From positions 3,224,001 through 3,288,000 of the forward strand of contig OW121740.1 in assembly GCA_933228675.1 (NCBI GenBank): 64,000 nt of DNA, given 5' to 3'. The notes under the pieces were generated by a model, which saw only the letters and a program-made list of their open reading frames with translations, did not search any database and was not told the origin of the DNA. The position numbers and the translations under genes are program-made. The DNA is from Stomorhina lunata (lineage: Eukaryota > Arthropoda > Insecta > Diptera > Rhiniidae). Shown here in pieces: positions 21,049 through 31,722 of this stretch. The stretch's first letter is position 1. The number at the start of each line of letters is the position of its first letter.

Positions 21049-21905
21049 TCGTCGTGATGGAGTTTATGTGCTCTATACGCCAAAAATGCATTTTGAGAAA
21101 ATCGATCTTGAAGTTTTACCTTAATTTTTCTAAAAAACTTTTTTTAGATTTTTACATAATATAGTATGAAACACAATTGGAACGAACGACCAATTTTTCG
21201 GAACGAATATTCGTCGTTAGAAATAGAAGATATGGGTTTATATGAAAGTGCTCACAATAGATGCGTACGACGAAATTCGTCGTGCGTATCGAATAGTGCG
21301 ATAGGTTTATTTCTATTTCATACGCAGACGAACGACGACTAAACTGACTAAGAGTGGCTGTATTTCTATTTCTGTTGTAAAGTATAAGAAATTATATGTG
21401 TTTTTGTGAAATATGGTCACCTTATAAATTGTAAACAAAAAAATAATTATTTCAAATAAAATTAATTAAATATTTTCTTTTTGTGAAAAATTGAAAGAAT
21501 AAAATAAAGAAAAATTGCAAATATTGTGAGTGCGCGATATGTACGAAAGTGTGTGTAATTTGTGCTAATGAAAAATAAACAAAAATGGCGTCAGCAACGT
21601 TTATTCGTCCCAAATGTGTTCAATGGACGAATATACAAGACGAATTTTTAAAGCCGAATTCGTCGTGCTGGACGAAATTAGTCATTCGTCCCAATTGTGT
21701 TTCTACCTTATATTTGGCGTATAGAGAAAAATATCACAAAAAATCTGTTTTGAAGGATATAGAACAAAACAGACACTATTTATCTTAAAAACTAGACGAG
21801 ATAGCCGAAAACGGATTTGAAAAATTTAGGGTCGGAAATCTTGGCATCATTAAATCAAAATGTGGAAAATGGCGGATAGAGCACATAAACTCTCGCACGA
21901 CGACA
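21049..21905. repeat. Foldback element containing another element
   Basis: The left arm at about 21049-21084 (TCGTCGTG, AGTTTATGTGCTCTATACGCC) is repeated inverted at the right end at about 21875-21905 (GCGGATAGAGCACATAAACT, then CGACGA). A second inverted pair, CTCTATACGCCAAA near 21071 and TTTGGCGTATAGAG near 21714, indicates a repeated right arm. The centre is occupied by the 21168-21704 element. No coding sequence. Confidence 0.6.
21168..21704. mobile_element. MITE-like element with GAAACACAATTGG ends
   Basis: The ends are GAAACACAATTGGAACGAA at 21168 and, inverted, ATTCGTCCCAATTGTGTTTC ending at about 21703. Inside, motifs of the form ACGAATTCGTCGT recur in both orientations (21190-21310 and 21600-21690), giving extensive fold-back potential. 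It lies inside the 21049-21905 foldback element. The small frame 21585-21788 is chance coding through the right terminal repeat. Confidence 0.6.
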
Positions 21906-21981
21906 TGTTCTCAGTCTTCTTATAGTCTTGCCTTTAAGTATACCAGTCGACTCATTAATATTATCTAAGTCGATTTAACTA

Positions 21982-22451
21982 CAGTGAAACCTCTCCTGAC
22001 GGACACTTTCCATAACCGGACACCTCATATAACCGGACAAACTTTACAGAACTGTGATTTTAAACTTTTTTTTTCATACAAAATGTATTCCCATAACCGG
22101 ACACTCTAATAACCGGACGCGGACACCAAAATTTAAAAAAAATTACCTAAAAATCTCTCATAAGCGGACAAAAGCGTTAAAATCAAGACGAATTTAGAGA
22201 TAAACGAGTCTGAAGATTCTGAAGACGAGGTGCATGTAGAAATACCTGATCCCATAAACTCTTATGATGAAGCATTAAAACAAATTGTTCGTTTAAAGCA
22301 TTTTGCAAAAGACGACTTTGTCGCGTTGCAACAGATAAAAAATATTGAAAGTAATTTTGAAACTCAACAACTCAAATTGAGCCGGTCTAAATTAAAGCAG
22401 GCAAACCTGAATCAATTTTTTTCGACCGCAGTAGAAAGCTTAGCATTATAA
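21982..22451 (+). mobile_element. Pogo/Tigger-like deletion derivative
   Basis: It begins at a TA dinucleotide with CAGTGAAACCTCTC and carries the repeated motif CATAACCGGACA / ATAACCGGAC, a pattern known from pogo/Tigger termini. Then comes an open frame at 22230-22451 (from about 22198 without a start codon) with an acidic start (SEDSEDEVHVEIPDP) and the end SRSKLKQANLNQFFSTAVES. This looks like the extreme C-terminus of a Tigger-type transposase. The DNA-binding and DDE parts are absent, so the element lost its middle. Its 3' terminus is not seen because a P1 copy starts immediately after. Confidence 0.6.
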
Positions 22452-22452
22452 A

Positions 22453-23222
22453 ACAAGTAAGAAAATGCTATAGTCGGTCAAGCCCGACAAAGTCAAAGCT
22501 ATTCTTTTTCCTGTATAAAGACAAATATTTGCTAAATTTTGCCATCATACAAAAATGTTATCAGAACTTATATATTTAAGATGTTTCCGTCATTTGGACT
22601 TATATGAGAGCTAGGGTCAAATGTGGACCGATTATCTCGAAATTTGGCATATTGACTACAGTTTTTACAAACATGTATGCAAAAAATCAACTCAAAATTC
22701 TCATTATCTTCAGATTTACGAGCGTTTTAATGATTTTTGTCTCATTTAGTGCGTTTTGACAGAAGAGTTTGTATGGGAGCTATGGTCAAATGTGGACCGA
22801 TTTCAACGAAATTTGGTACAGTGATTTAGGTTTACATAAGCAGTTGTTGTAAATTTCATGACAAAATATTGATATTTGTGGCCAATATATCAATTCCGGG
22901 AAGTGGGACCTATGGGAGGTACTATAAATAATGGACCGATTTCGATGAATTTCAATAGCCATGGTCCCACTATCAAAAAAATGATCTGTGCCAAATTTCA
23001 TCAAATTATCTTTAGAATTGCGACCTGTAGTTTGATTACAAGATTTACATGGGGGTCCAGCCAGCCAGACGGACGGACGGACATCGCTAAATCGACTCAG
23101 AAAGTGAATCTAAGCCTATTGATATACTAAAAGGTGGGTCTAAGACAAATATTTCTATGCGTTACATACATCAGCACAAACTTATAATACCCTTTCCACC
23201 TATGGTGGTGAAGGGTATAATA
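22453..23222 (+). repeat. P1 dispersed repeat, near full length
   Basis: Starts AACAAGTAAGAAAATGCTAT and AGTCGGTCAAGCCCGAC; ends with the hairpin ATACCCTTTCCACC / GGTGGTGAAGGGTAT. Internal landmarks are GTGGACCGATT, CCTATGGGAGGTAC, CATGGTCCCACTAT, a GACGGACGGACGGACATCGC run, and AAATCGACTCAGAAAGTG. The small open frames on either strand (for example 22786-23004 and 22876-23130) recur only because the repeat recurs. Transposition mechanism not determined. Confidence 0.8.
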
Positions 23223-25247
23223 AAAAGATGTATTAGAAAATGCCGCGACGGTGAGTGTGCGGTTATGAGATTTTTCACTGTATAACCTTTTGGGTGGCTG
23301 AAGTAAATGTAAGCTATTTATCAACGTACATGTGGTCGCATAATTATAATTTTGATGGAATCGAAACCTTCCATACAAGATAAACACTGAAAAGTCATTT
23401 AAATATTTGAAGATTTTTGCTAAAAGTATAAGTCTTTGGTCTGACTTTGACCATTGCTTCCATATCAGTAAGAATAAAGAAAAACTTTTTAGGTTGACTT
23501 TAGTAGTGGTAGGATATTAAATAGTAGGACTGTAACCGAACTATTTGAGTTTTCTATAGACAAGTTGAGGGAGAGAAATTTCTATAAAACATTTGGTAGA
23601 GTAAAAAGTTTAAAAAGTAATTTTATGTGCAAGTAGATGCAAATTCTGATCAAATGAGCCTAAAATGCATATAACATACTTGTTACTTTCCGGCAGGACA
23701 CGGAACTAGTTCCGTGCGTTTTCCCGTGATTCTGGCTTAAGTAGTGAGATGTCTAGTGAAATTTGGCAAATGATACATTTTGTACTTGACGGTAACTGAT
23801 AAAAATAAATATTGCAAAAAGCGCATGTGCAGTAAATATTTCTATATACTATTAGATGGATATAAGCTACATACTGAATTACATACATAAGTACGTGTAT
23901 GTGTATAAACAATATATACGCACATAATTGTTTTGCATATATAAGTATGTATGTAGGTGTATTTGTTACACAATATCCGGGTTTTACGTATGAACAAATT
24001 TTTAAACCGGGGAAAAAAGCCGAAAATATAAACAGCAAAATAATTTTGGGATTGAGTTTTTAAACATAAGAACACTTAATATGTTTAATATACATACATT
24101 TGTATAGGCAAGTACATATTTATGCTTTTATATAAATTGATTGCAAAAAAAATCTGCAATTGCTCTGCCTAGCTTTATGTTTATTTTGGTCTCCAGCCAC
24201 ACCTTGTCGCAACTAGCGATGAGAGGGAGAAAACTTAGTCTATAAAAATATCCTAAAGTTATCCCTGTTTACTGTTATGTCTCCATACATACATATAAGC
24301 ATAAGCATATAAACAGGATACACGAAGTAAATATGTATAAACTTTTTGTATGTAGGCTTATGTTGTCTTCTTCCCAAACAATAATTTATTTTATTTCAGT
24401 TTTGTTTTAATGGTTTATTTTTTCCTATATCCTGTGTAAATGGTTTTTGTTTATTTTATTTTTTTTTTTGTTTTATATTTAATTCACGTACATTTATATT
24501 TACAAACTTACATACATACGTGTTTAAATACTATTCAAGGACATGACCTTGAATAATGCCAAATCAAATTTCTAATATTTGTTACAGTTATTTTTTATTA
24601 TTTATTTATGTAAAGTAATTATTCTATGATTTAAAGTTTATGAAGCTTTAAATATTAAAGTTATTTAATTAATTGAGCTTTACAAAGCCTACCAATACAT
24701 AGAAATGTTAAAAATCGGAAAAGATTTATATTAAATGTTGAAAATGTTTGTGAGTGAAAAAAGTTTTCTATTATTATTATTATTATTTTATTATTATATT
24801 ATTATTATTATATTTCGGAAAGTAACAAAGTATAACAAGTATGGATTATTGTATTGTAAGTATGTACATTAAAGACCATGTAGAAGGAGATCTTTCAAAG
24901 CTTGGCCTACGAAATTGAAGAATATGTGCTCAAGACCGAAACACATGGAATTTTAAAATAGGCATTAAAATAGGCATTTTAAGTAAGTCTACTTTCGCAC
25001 ACATCAGATTTATTTGATCAGCTTTTCATTAAATTTCTTTTGAACCTGCATTTACGTTATTTTTTGTTATTTTCCTTAAATTTCATACAAATTTTAAAAA
25101 TTTTCCATTCACATCTGACAGCTTTTTCTCATACAAACTGAAAGGGGTGTGAAAGAAGACTAAGTAATAGTTGAAAGTGTTTGTAGTTTATATATAAAGA
25201 TTGATGCCGTAGAGTTTATATTAAAAAGTTTTTAATTCTTTTTATAA
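23223..25247. other. Intergenic, no gene seen
   Basis: AT-rich sequence rich in TACATACA-type words. It holds an 18-bp perfect palindrome at 23699-23716 and an (ATT)n microsatellite at about 24768-24813. The frames at 23706-24075 on the minus strand are low-complexity translations of TA/CA-rich DNA. Confidence 0.6.
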
Positions 25248-25643
25248 ACAAGTAAGAGTGTTGAGGCCCTATGCTCCACTGGGAGTCAAGGATAACAGAG
25301 GAAGAAGTGTTATGTTCGGCTGTGCCTAATCTTATATACCCACCATCAAGTTGTGTTAAATTTAGAAATATCTCCATATATCTACGAGGGAGCAGCTAAT
25401 TCAAAATGTAGACCAAATTCGAAAAAAGTTGTTACGCTAGTTGGTATTGTTAGTAAAATATTTGGACTAAATTCGGTTGCAGGAGCTTTATAGTTCAACA
25501 ATTACCGTATATAAAATCTGGCCATTGGTGCAATCATAATATGCTGCTTGTACCTCCGAATCTTTTTGATTGTAGATATAAAAAGGGGATGTTATTTATA
25601 TATATAAGAATTATAGCCAAATGTTGACCAATATACATATATA

Positions 25644-25708
<65 letters not shown>

Positions 25709-26298
25709 AATTATAGCCAAATGTTGATCGATTGTAACAAAATTTTACACACTGGCTGGTATTTATAAAGAGCTTATTCCTGCAAAATTAAGTGGCCATA
25801 GCTGTCATAGCTTTTAACTGGTCTTTGCTACATTTTTTTTTGTTTTTTTTTTTATATGAAAGCTATAGTTAAATATGGAACGATTCCTGTAAAATTTGAT
25901 GTACTGACCAACAGTTGCATAAAACCTCTCTATTCCAAATTTAGTCGTAATAGCTATTACAATTATATTCAATTTATAAGCATTAATGTGCTTCCCGGAT
26001 CGGGGTTATATGGGGTTCACTAAATGTGAACCGATTTCGTCCATTTTCAATGCACAACTTTTTCGAAAATACTTTTGTAAAATTTTGCGTTTTTATCTGA
26101 CGGACAGACGGACATTTTTATTTTTGTGTTTCCGTAAGTTTTTTATATAGTGACCGATTGTGATAAAATTTTGCACACTGGCAGACTTCCTTGTGCTAAA
26201 TTTAGTGGCCAAAGCTATTACAGTTTATCATTTATTGGCATTTAAGTGTATGACAATCTCAATATACCCCCATTATTTTTGATGGTGGGTATAAAAAT
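25248..26298 (+). repeat. P2 dispersed repeat with (AT)n tract
   Basis: The start AAACAAGTAAGAG and the following GTGTTATGTTCGGCTGTGCC and TATATACCCACCATCAA, with an end GATGGTGGGTATAAAAA, mirror the P1 layout but with different words. The inverted pair TACCCACCATCA / GATGGTGGGTA lies near the two ends. Internal TGACGGACAGACGGACAT recalls the GACGGAC run of P1. A perfect (AT)n tract of about 60 bp lies at 25646-25705. A 33-bp insertion-like segment is present at 25267-25299. Non-coding. Confidence 0.7.
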
Positions 26299-27598
26299 GG
26301 AGCTGCATGTGTTTCTTTTACGAAAAAAATGAAATTCTTGTCATACCCCTCGTATTTTCAACAACTATGTATGTATATTTCTTAAAGGTTAGTAATATTG
26401 ATTTTATACAACATTAGCTGATTCTTCTAAAATACAAACAAAAAGTACATTCTTAGTATACAATTAGGTATTAAATATATATTTTTACAATATACATATG
26501 TACTAAAAAGGTTCTATTACGAGTATAAAACCGTTACATATACAACATTAATAAAAGTGTTAATAAACCTTTGTGAGCTTCAAGGCTTGGTCATTGTTTC
26601 AAGCGAATTGGAAACGTCAATCAATCAATAAAATATTCACACAAACTACAATAAACTCCCGTATATAAAAACATTTTATGCTTCAGTGCTTCCTTTTTTA
26701 TTTTTAAATGAAGTCAAAATATTTAATAGCATAAATTATACAGATACTCGTCGTCCCAGCTCTACTGCTTCAGCCAATGAACCAAACAACCAGAGTTTAT
26801 GAAACTTTATCTTCCTCTAAAAAAAGTTTCAATCTCCAAAAAATACAAGAAAAAAAAAATTAAATCGAGTTTTTTTTAGTATATATGTTTGGAAACTTAT
26901 GTTTGGCGTTTATTGAACTTTATAGATTTTTTATGTTGAATTTCGATATTTTTAGCTTAAGGTACTTTATTGGTACATGAAGAAGACTTATATGTATGTA
27001 GGTACTAAATGTATTAAAATTTCATCTTTTGATTTAAATTTAAAAAAAGCAGAAAACAGCTTTTTCTTAAAACCGAAATATTAAGATAACATATGGTTGA
27101 AATTAAATCACCTTTTTCCATGTACAATGTACTTACTTTCTTTATGTGGACATTCATATGTATCTAGATTCATTTGCTGATATTTATTTACATATACATA
27201 CATCAGTGCCTTCATATTCATGAACATCCTGTTCATTAATTTCTTATGACAACTCATATTTTGGCAGCTGTATTTTTACTTAATATATACATACATATTT
27301 TTAAAATATGTCGCAAAAACGATTAGCAGTTTTAAATATCCCACAGATATTATTTGAAACGCATTAAGGAAATGAATCTTTAAAATGAGCTTAAGCTGTG
27401 AGTGTTGTAAAATCTGCATATTTAGGAATGAAATAGTCCAGTTTTTGGTCTGAACTAAATGTATGTTATAAAAACAAATTTTGGGTTCCTTTATTCTTTT
27501 ATTTTAATTTCGTAAAAATATCGATTTTCAACAAAAATTTTAAATTTAACAAAATTTGATTTTTTGACAAAAGTTTTACCCAAAAAAAATATATATAA
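26299..27598. other. Intergenic, no gene seen
   Basis: AT-rich, no open frame of note and no terminal repeats recognised. Confidence 0.6.
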
Positions 27599-28036
27599 AA
27601 CAAGTAAGCCCGTCATATGATACCCTTCACCACTAAGGTCAAATGTGTTCTTTTTCGTGTATAAAGACAAATATTTACTAACTTTTGTTTAGATACAAAC
27701 ATTTTCTCAAGACTTATATATTTAAGCTATTTCCGTCATTTGGACTTAAATGTGAACCGATTATCTTGAAATTTAGCAAATTTTACAAACATTACGAATG
27801 AAAAAATAAACTAAAAATTGTCATTAACTTCAGATTTGCGAGCGTTTTAGTGATATTTGTGTTTTGATAGAAGAGTTTGTATGGGAGCTATGGTCAAATA
27901 CATAGTATATTTGTGACAAAAAATCAATTCCGGTAAGTAGGACCTATGGGAGGTACCATAAATAATGGAAAGATTTTGACGAATGTCTATAGCCATGGTC
28001 CCACTATTAAATCCACTTATGGTGGTAAAGGGTATA
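27599..28036 (+). repeat. P1 dispersed repeat, internally deleted copy
   Basis: Carries the P1 start (AACAAGTAAGCCCGTCATAT, then GATACCCTTCACCAC), the CATGGTCCCACTATTAAA block and the terminal CCACTTATGGTGGTAAAGGG. The GGGGGTCCAGCC-GACGGAC segment is deleted. Confidence 0.75.
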
Positions 28037-28049
28037 CAAAATTAATTTA

Positions 28050-28932
28050 AAAACAAGTAAGAAAGTGCTATAGTCGGTCAAGACCGACCATACGATACCC
28101 TTCACCACTAAGGTCGAAAGTGTTCTTTTTTCTGTATAAAGACAAATATTTGTTAAATTTTGTCATCATACAAACATTTTCTAAAAACTTATAAGTATAT
28201 TTAAGCTATTTCCGTCATTTGAATTTATATGAAAGTTAAGGTCAAATGTGGACCGATTATCTTGAAATTTGTTGTTCCAAAAATTAAGTATGCTAAAAAA
28301 TAAACTTAAAATTCCCATTATCTTCAGATTTACGAGCGTTTAAGTGATTTTTTTATTTTAAGTGCGTTTTGACAGAAGAGTTTGTATGGGAGCTATGGTC
28401 AAATGTGAACCGATTTCAACGAAAGTTGATTACAGTTGCTCCAAAAATTATGTATGCTAAAAAATAAACTTAAAATTCCCATTATCTTCAGATTTACGAG
28501 CGTTTTAGTGATTTTTTTGGTACAGTGATTTAAGTTTACATAAGCAGTATCTGTTTTAAATTTCATGAAAAAATATTGATATTTGTGGCCAATATAGCAA
28601 TTCCGGGAAGTGGGACCTATGGGAGGTACCATAAATAATGGACCGATTTTGACCAATTTCAATAGCCATGGTCCCATTATTAAAAAAATTATCTGTGCCA
28701 AATTTCATCAAATTATCTTTAGAATTGCGACCTGTAGTTTGATTACAAGGTTTACATGGGGGTCCAGCCAGCCAGACGGACGGACGGACATCGCTAAATC
28801 GACTCAGAAAATGATTCTAAGTCTATTGGTATACTAAAAGGTGGGTCTAAGACAAATATTTCTATGCGTTGCAAACATCAGCACAAACTTATAATACCCT
28901 TTCCACCTATGGTGGTGAAGGGTATAATAAAT
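28050..28932 (+). repeat. P1 dispersed repeat, full-length copy with internal duplication
   Basis: Complete ends as at 22453. A segment of about 70 bp (CCAAAAATTAAGTATGCTAA through GATTTACGAGCGTTT) is present at about 28285-28352 and again at about 28439-28521, so this copy is longer than its sisters. Confidence 0.8.
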
Positions 28933-29184
28933 GAGCATAAGTAATGGACCGATTTTGACGAATGATCGGTGCCAAATTTCATCAAATTGTCTTTAGAATT
29001 GCGACCTGTACTTTGATTACATGGTTTACATGAGGGTCCAACCAGCCGTCCAGGCGGACGGACATCGCAAAATTGACTCAGAAAGTGATTCTAAGGTAGG
29101 TCTAAGACAAATACTTCTATGCGTTACATACATCAGTACAAACTTACAATACCCTTTCCACCTATGGTGGTGAAGGGTATAAAC
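28930..29184 (+). repeat. P1 dispersed repeat, 3' fragment
   Basis: Begins in the AATGGACCGATTTTGACGAA region and runs to the terminal GGTGGTGAAGGGTATAAA. It follows the preceding copy directly, so two P1 3' ends lie in tandem. Confidence 0.78.
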
Positions 29185-29297
29185 GTAATTTTAGAGAATC
29201 CATAACGAATCTGTTACTTTCTTCCTATGTTAAAACCTATACCTATACCTAAAACATATTTTTGATAAGGGTTTTAATGTTGAACTATGTACATAAC

Positions 29298-29544
29298 TCT
29301 GTGGCTTGGTGCTAAAAGGGCCAATGCCAATATTTTACTATTTTGAGTTATTCATTTTATTAGATTCATTTTTCCCCCTCTTTTATTTGGCTCCAACAGC
29401 TAATCTCTAACTAAGCTCAAAACAGATTTATAAGGGTTTTTCTGGGCAATGTTACTATGAATTTATATGGAAAATAAAAACTTTTAATCAAATTTTTTCA
29501 AAACTACTTTTTTGACATTGGCCCTTTTAGCACCAAGCCACAGA
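29298..29544. mobile_element. Small MITE (about 247 bp)
   Basis: Terminal inverted repeats of about 26 bp start TCTGTGGCTTGGTGCTAAAA at the left and are matched by TTTTAGCACCAAGCCACAGA at the right. The first 20 bases are a perfect match, followed by GGGCCAATG. Interior non-coding. No clear target duplication. Confidence 0.75.
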
Positions 29545-30209
29545 ACTGTAGGTAGGTAAAAACCTAAAATTGATTTTTAAACGTAAACGAACTAAGACAA
29601 TAAATCCTTGAAAGGATTAAGGGCAACAAACCTCGTTGAGTATTAAATAGGATACATTAGTTTTCTTACACGTTCACTTCTAACAAAAGCATCTTAAATC
29701 AGCAGGATGTTTTTTGTTTGAAATATTGAATAGATATTTAGAGATCGAGGAAAAAAGAATACCTGTGTAAAAATACATATTTCAAATAGATAATAATGAT
29801 TTCAACTTTTATTCTCTACCTGTATTCGAATTATGTTTAAACTCGTGTTTAGCAAGCGATTTTTTAGTTCTATGAAAATCCAAAACCAAACGCTTCATCA
29901 TTTACCTTCTGTTATTTATCACTTGGCAATAAGAAAATGTTGTTAAGGATTTACCATGGACACAAAACAAGTGATTTTTTCATAAAGAAGCTACATATTT
30001 AGAAAATGTGCATTAGAAATTTTATTGTTGTAAAATTTAAAGGAAAATGTGTTGGAAATATTTCTTCATTCTCTAGACGCAAGACAGGTTTTAAAATAAA
30101 GATTAGCATTGTGTGGTCGTATTTTTGGAAATGGTAAAAAGATTGGATGTTTAGGTAGTTTTTCTATTTGAACATTTTATTTAAAAAGACTAAAAATAAA
30201 ATAGCAGTT
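29545..30209. other. Intergenic
   Basis: No gene or repeat recognised. It is the 3' flank of the minus-strand gene that ends at 30210. Confidence 0.6.
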
Positions 30210-31037
30210 TTAAACTACTTCAACTACTTGTTCCTTTACAAATGTTTGCCACTTTTCCATGGCCTGCAGCACCTCCACCAAGATTTGTGTTTGCAGTTCA
30301 ATTAATTTATGCTTTTCCAAACCCAATTTCATAACCATAAAATCCAATGAACGTTCTCCACTTTCGGCATTAGTAGGCGGCGCACGTAAATCATCAACCA
30401 ACTGCACATAGTCTTGTAAAATTAGAAAACGTTTCGCAGCTGCATCATCGTGACCAACAACACCACTATCACCATCAGCATCAGCTTCACCACCAACATC
30501 ATCAACAGCAGCAGTAGCAGTTTTATTTGCCATAACAGCATTTACTTTGCTCAAATAGCGCGTCATTAGTTTGACTTTCGCCGCTATGAAATCACTGTGA
30601 CCCACAACAGCTGAAATTTCATTTTTCAATTTTGTAACTGCTTCAAAAGTTGCTTGCAATCTATTGGTTGCATTCATTTTAGTCAGATTTTGATCAGACC
30701 AAATATTTATTGGTATAGGTGGAAATACGGTGGTATATGTTTCTCCTATATCTGTTGTATATTCTTTAGTTGTCGAAGTTTCTGAATTCTCAAATTCCTC
30801 CTTTTCATCTCCAACATTGAATGAAGCATGAATTGAATTTTCGGTATTGATAATATTAAAATCGAAATCAAAGCCGAATCTAAAAACTGAATTGGCTTCA
30901 GAGACCTATAGAACGGATAACTTTTTTGAATCTCTTAATAGGAAAATATTTGTATATTTAAGAAATACCTTAAAATATCCAGCATTCAAATAAATTAAAA
31001 CAAATAAAGGCCAACAGTTTCGTAATTTTGATATCAT
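30210..31037 (-). CDS. Predicted secreted acidic protein, unknown family (254 aa, 2 exons)
   Basis: Exon 1 is 31037-30969 and exon 2 is 30905-30210 on the minus strand, separated by a 63-bp GT-AG intron (GTATTT...CTATAG); the joined frame gives 254 aa. Exon 1 encodes MISKLRNCWPLFVLIYLNAG, a likely signal peptide (basic start, hydrophobic core, small residue). The mature part begins acidic and Thr-rich (about residues 24-95), and then has Ala/Val/Leu-rich helical segments (RLQATFEAVTKLKNEISAVV; KRFLILQDYVQLVDDL; KLIELQTQILVEVLQAMEKW) separated by an Asp/Gly-rich loop (GGEADADGDSGVVGHDD). No cysteine is present after the signal peptide. I do not recognise the family. An internal Met at 30677 gives only the last 155 aa; I prefer the spliced form because the upstream frame is open and adds a signal peptide. 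Codon use here is less AT-biased than in the neighbouring DNA. Confidence 0.75.
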
Positions 31038-31267
31038 GATGCAAATTTAAAATATGATCTCAATAAGAAAGATTTTTAAGTACTAATTATATAAAAATTT
31101 CTTTAAGAACATTTTAGACTCATATCTGTCTAGTACTTTTTTATCAGCACTCGTAAGGTTAAGTTCATTGTTGAGCAGATAAGTCTATAATCATTTTAAA
31201 ACTTGACTTTAATAATGACGCAATTGGAAAGTAAAATAATTTAGTATTTATTTCACTTCTCTCATTG

Positions 31268-31722
31268 ACAACACAGGTCAACAAGATTTTGCGGCGCGAG
31301 ATTTGTTAACCAAATCTATATGACTTTGGTCTGCTAAGTCCGAAAATGCCATTGGTTTTCTCGATTCGGTTCTAGTTTTCGAGATATGTATATTTCTTTT
31401 TCCGAAAAACTAGTTTTTTGCCAAAAGTATTAATATATCTCAAAAACGGCTGGTTGCGTTGAGCTAAAAAGAAAAATCGTAACTGGAAAACAATTTTATG
31501 TTCAAGTTCTATTCAGATTTTTCTAAATCAATTTAGTAATTTGGAGACATCGAGAAACTTACACTGAAAAAAATGTTTTTTTTTTCGAAAAAAAAATAAT
31601 CTCGAAAACTAGAACCAACTAGAGAAAACTAAAATCATTTTCGAATTTAGCAGACAAAATTTGTCTTAAGATTATTTCAAAAGCTCGTGCCGCAAAAAGC
31701 TCAATTTTTGTATAGCAGTGTA
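31268..31722. repeat. Foldback/MITE-like element (about 455 bp)
   Basis: The left arm (TTTTGCGGCGCGAG, TTGGTCTGCTAAGTCCGAAA, GGTTCTAGTTTTCGAGAT) is matched in inverted order by the right arm (ATCTCGAAAACTAGAACC, TTTCGAATTTAGCAGACAAA, CTCGTGCCGCAAAA). Arms are about 100-120 bp with mismatches. The unpaired centre is short and non-coding. Confidence 0.7.

Noticed and set aside
22786..23130. Overlapping frames on both strands of the P1 repeat, recurring at 28399-28837
   Set aside because: They are translations of a repeated non-coding sequence; their similarity to each other follows from the repeat and there is no domain.
23706..24075. Minus-strand frames of 77 and 110 codons
   Set aside because: Tyr/Ile/Cys-rich translation of TACATA-type sequence, no start context, no domain and overlapping one another.
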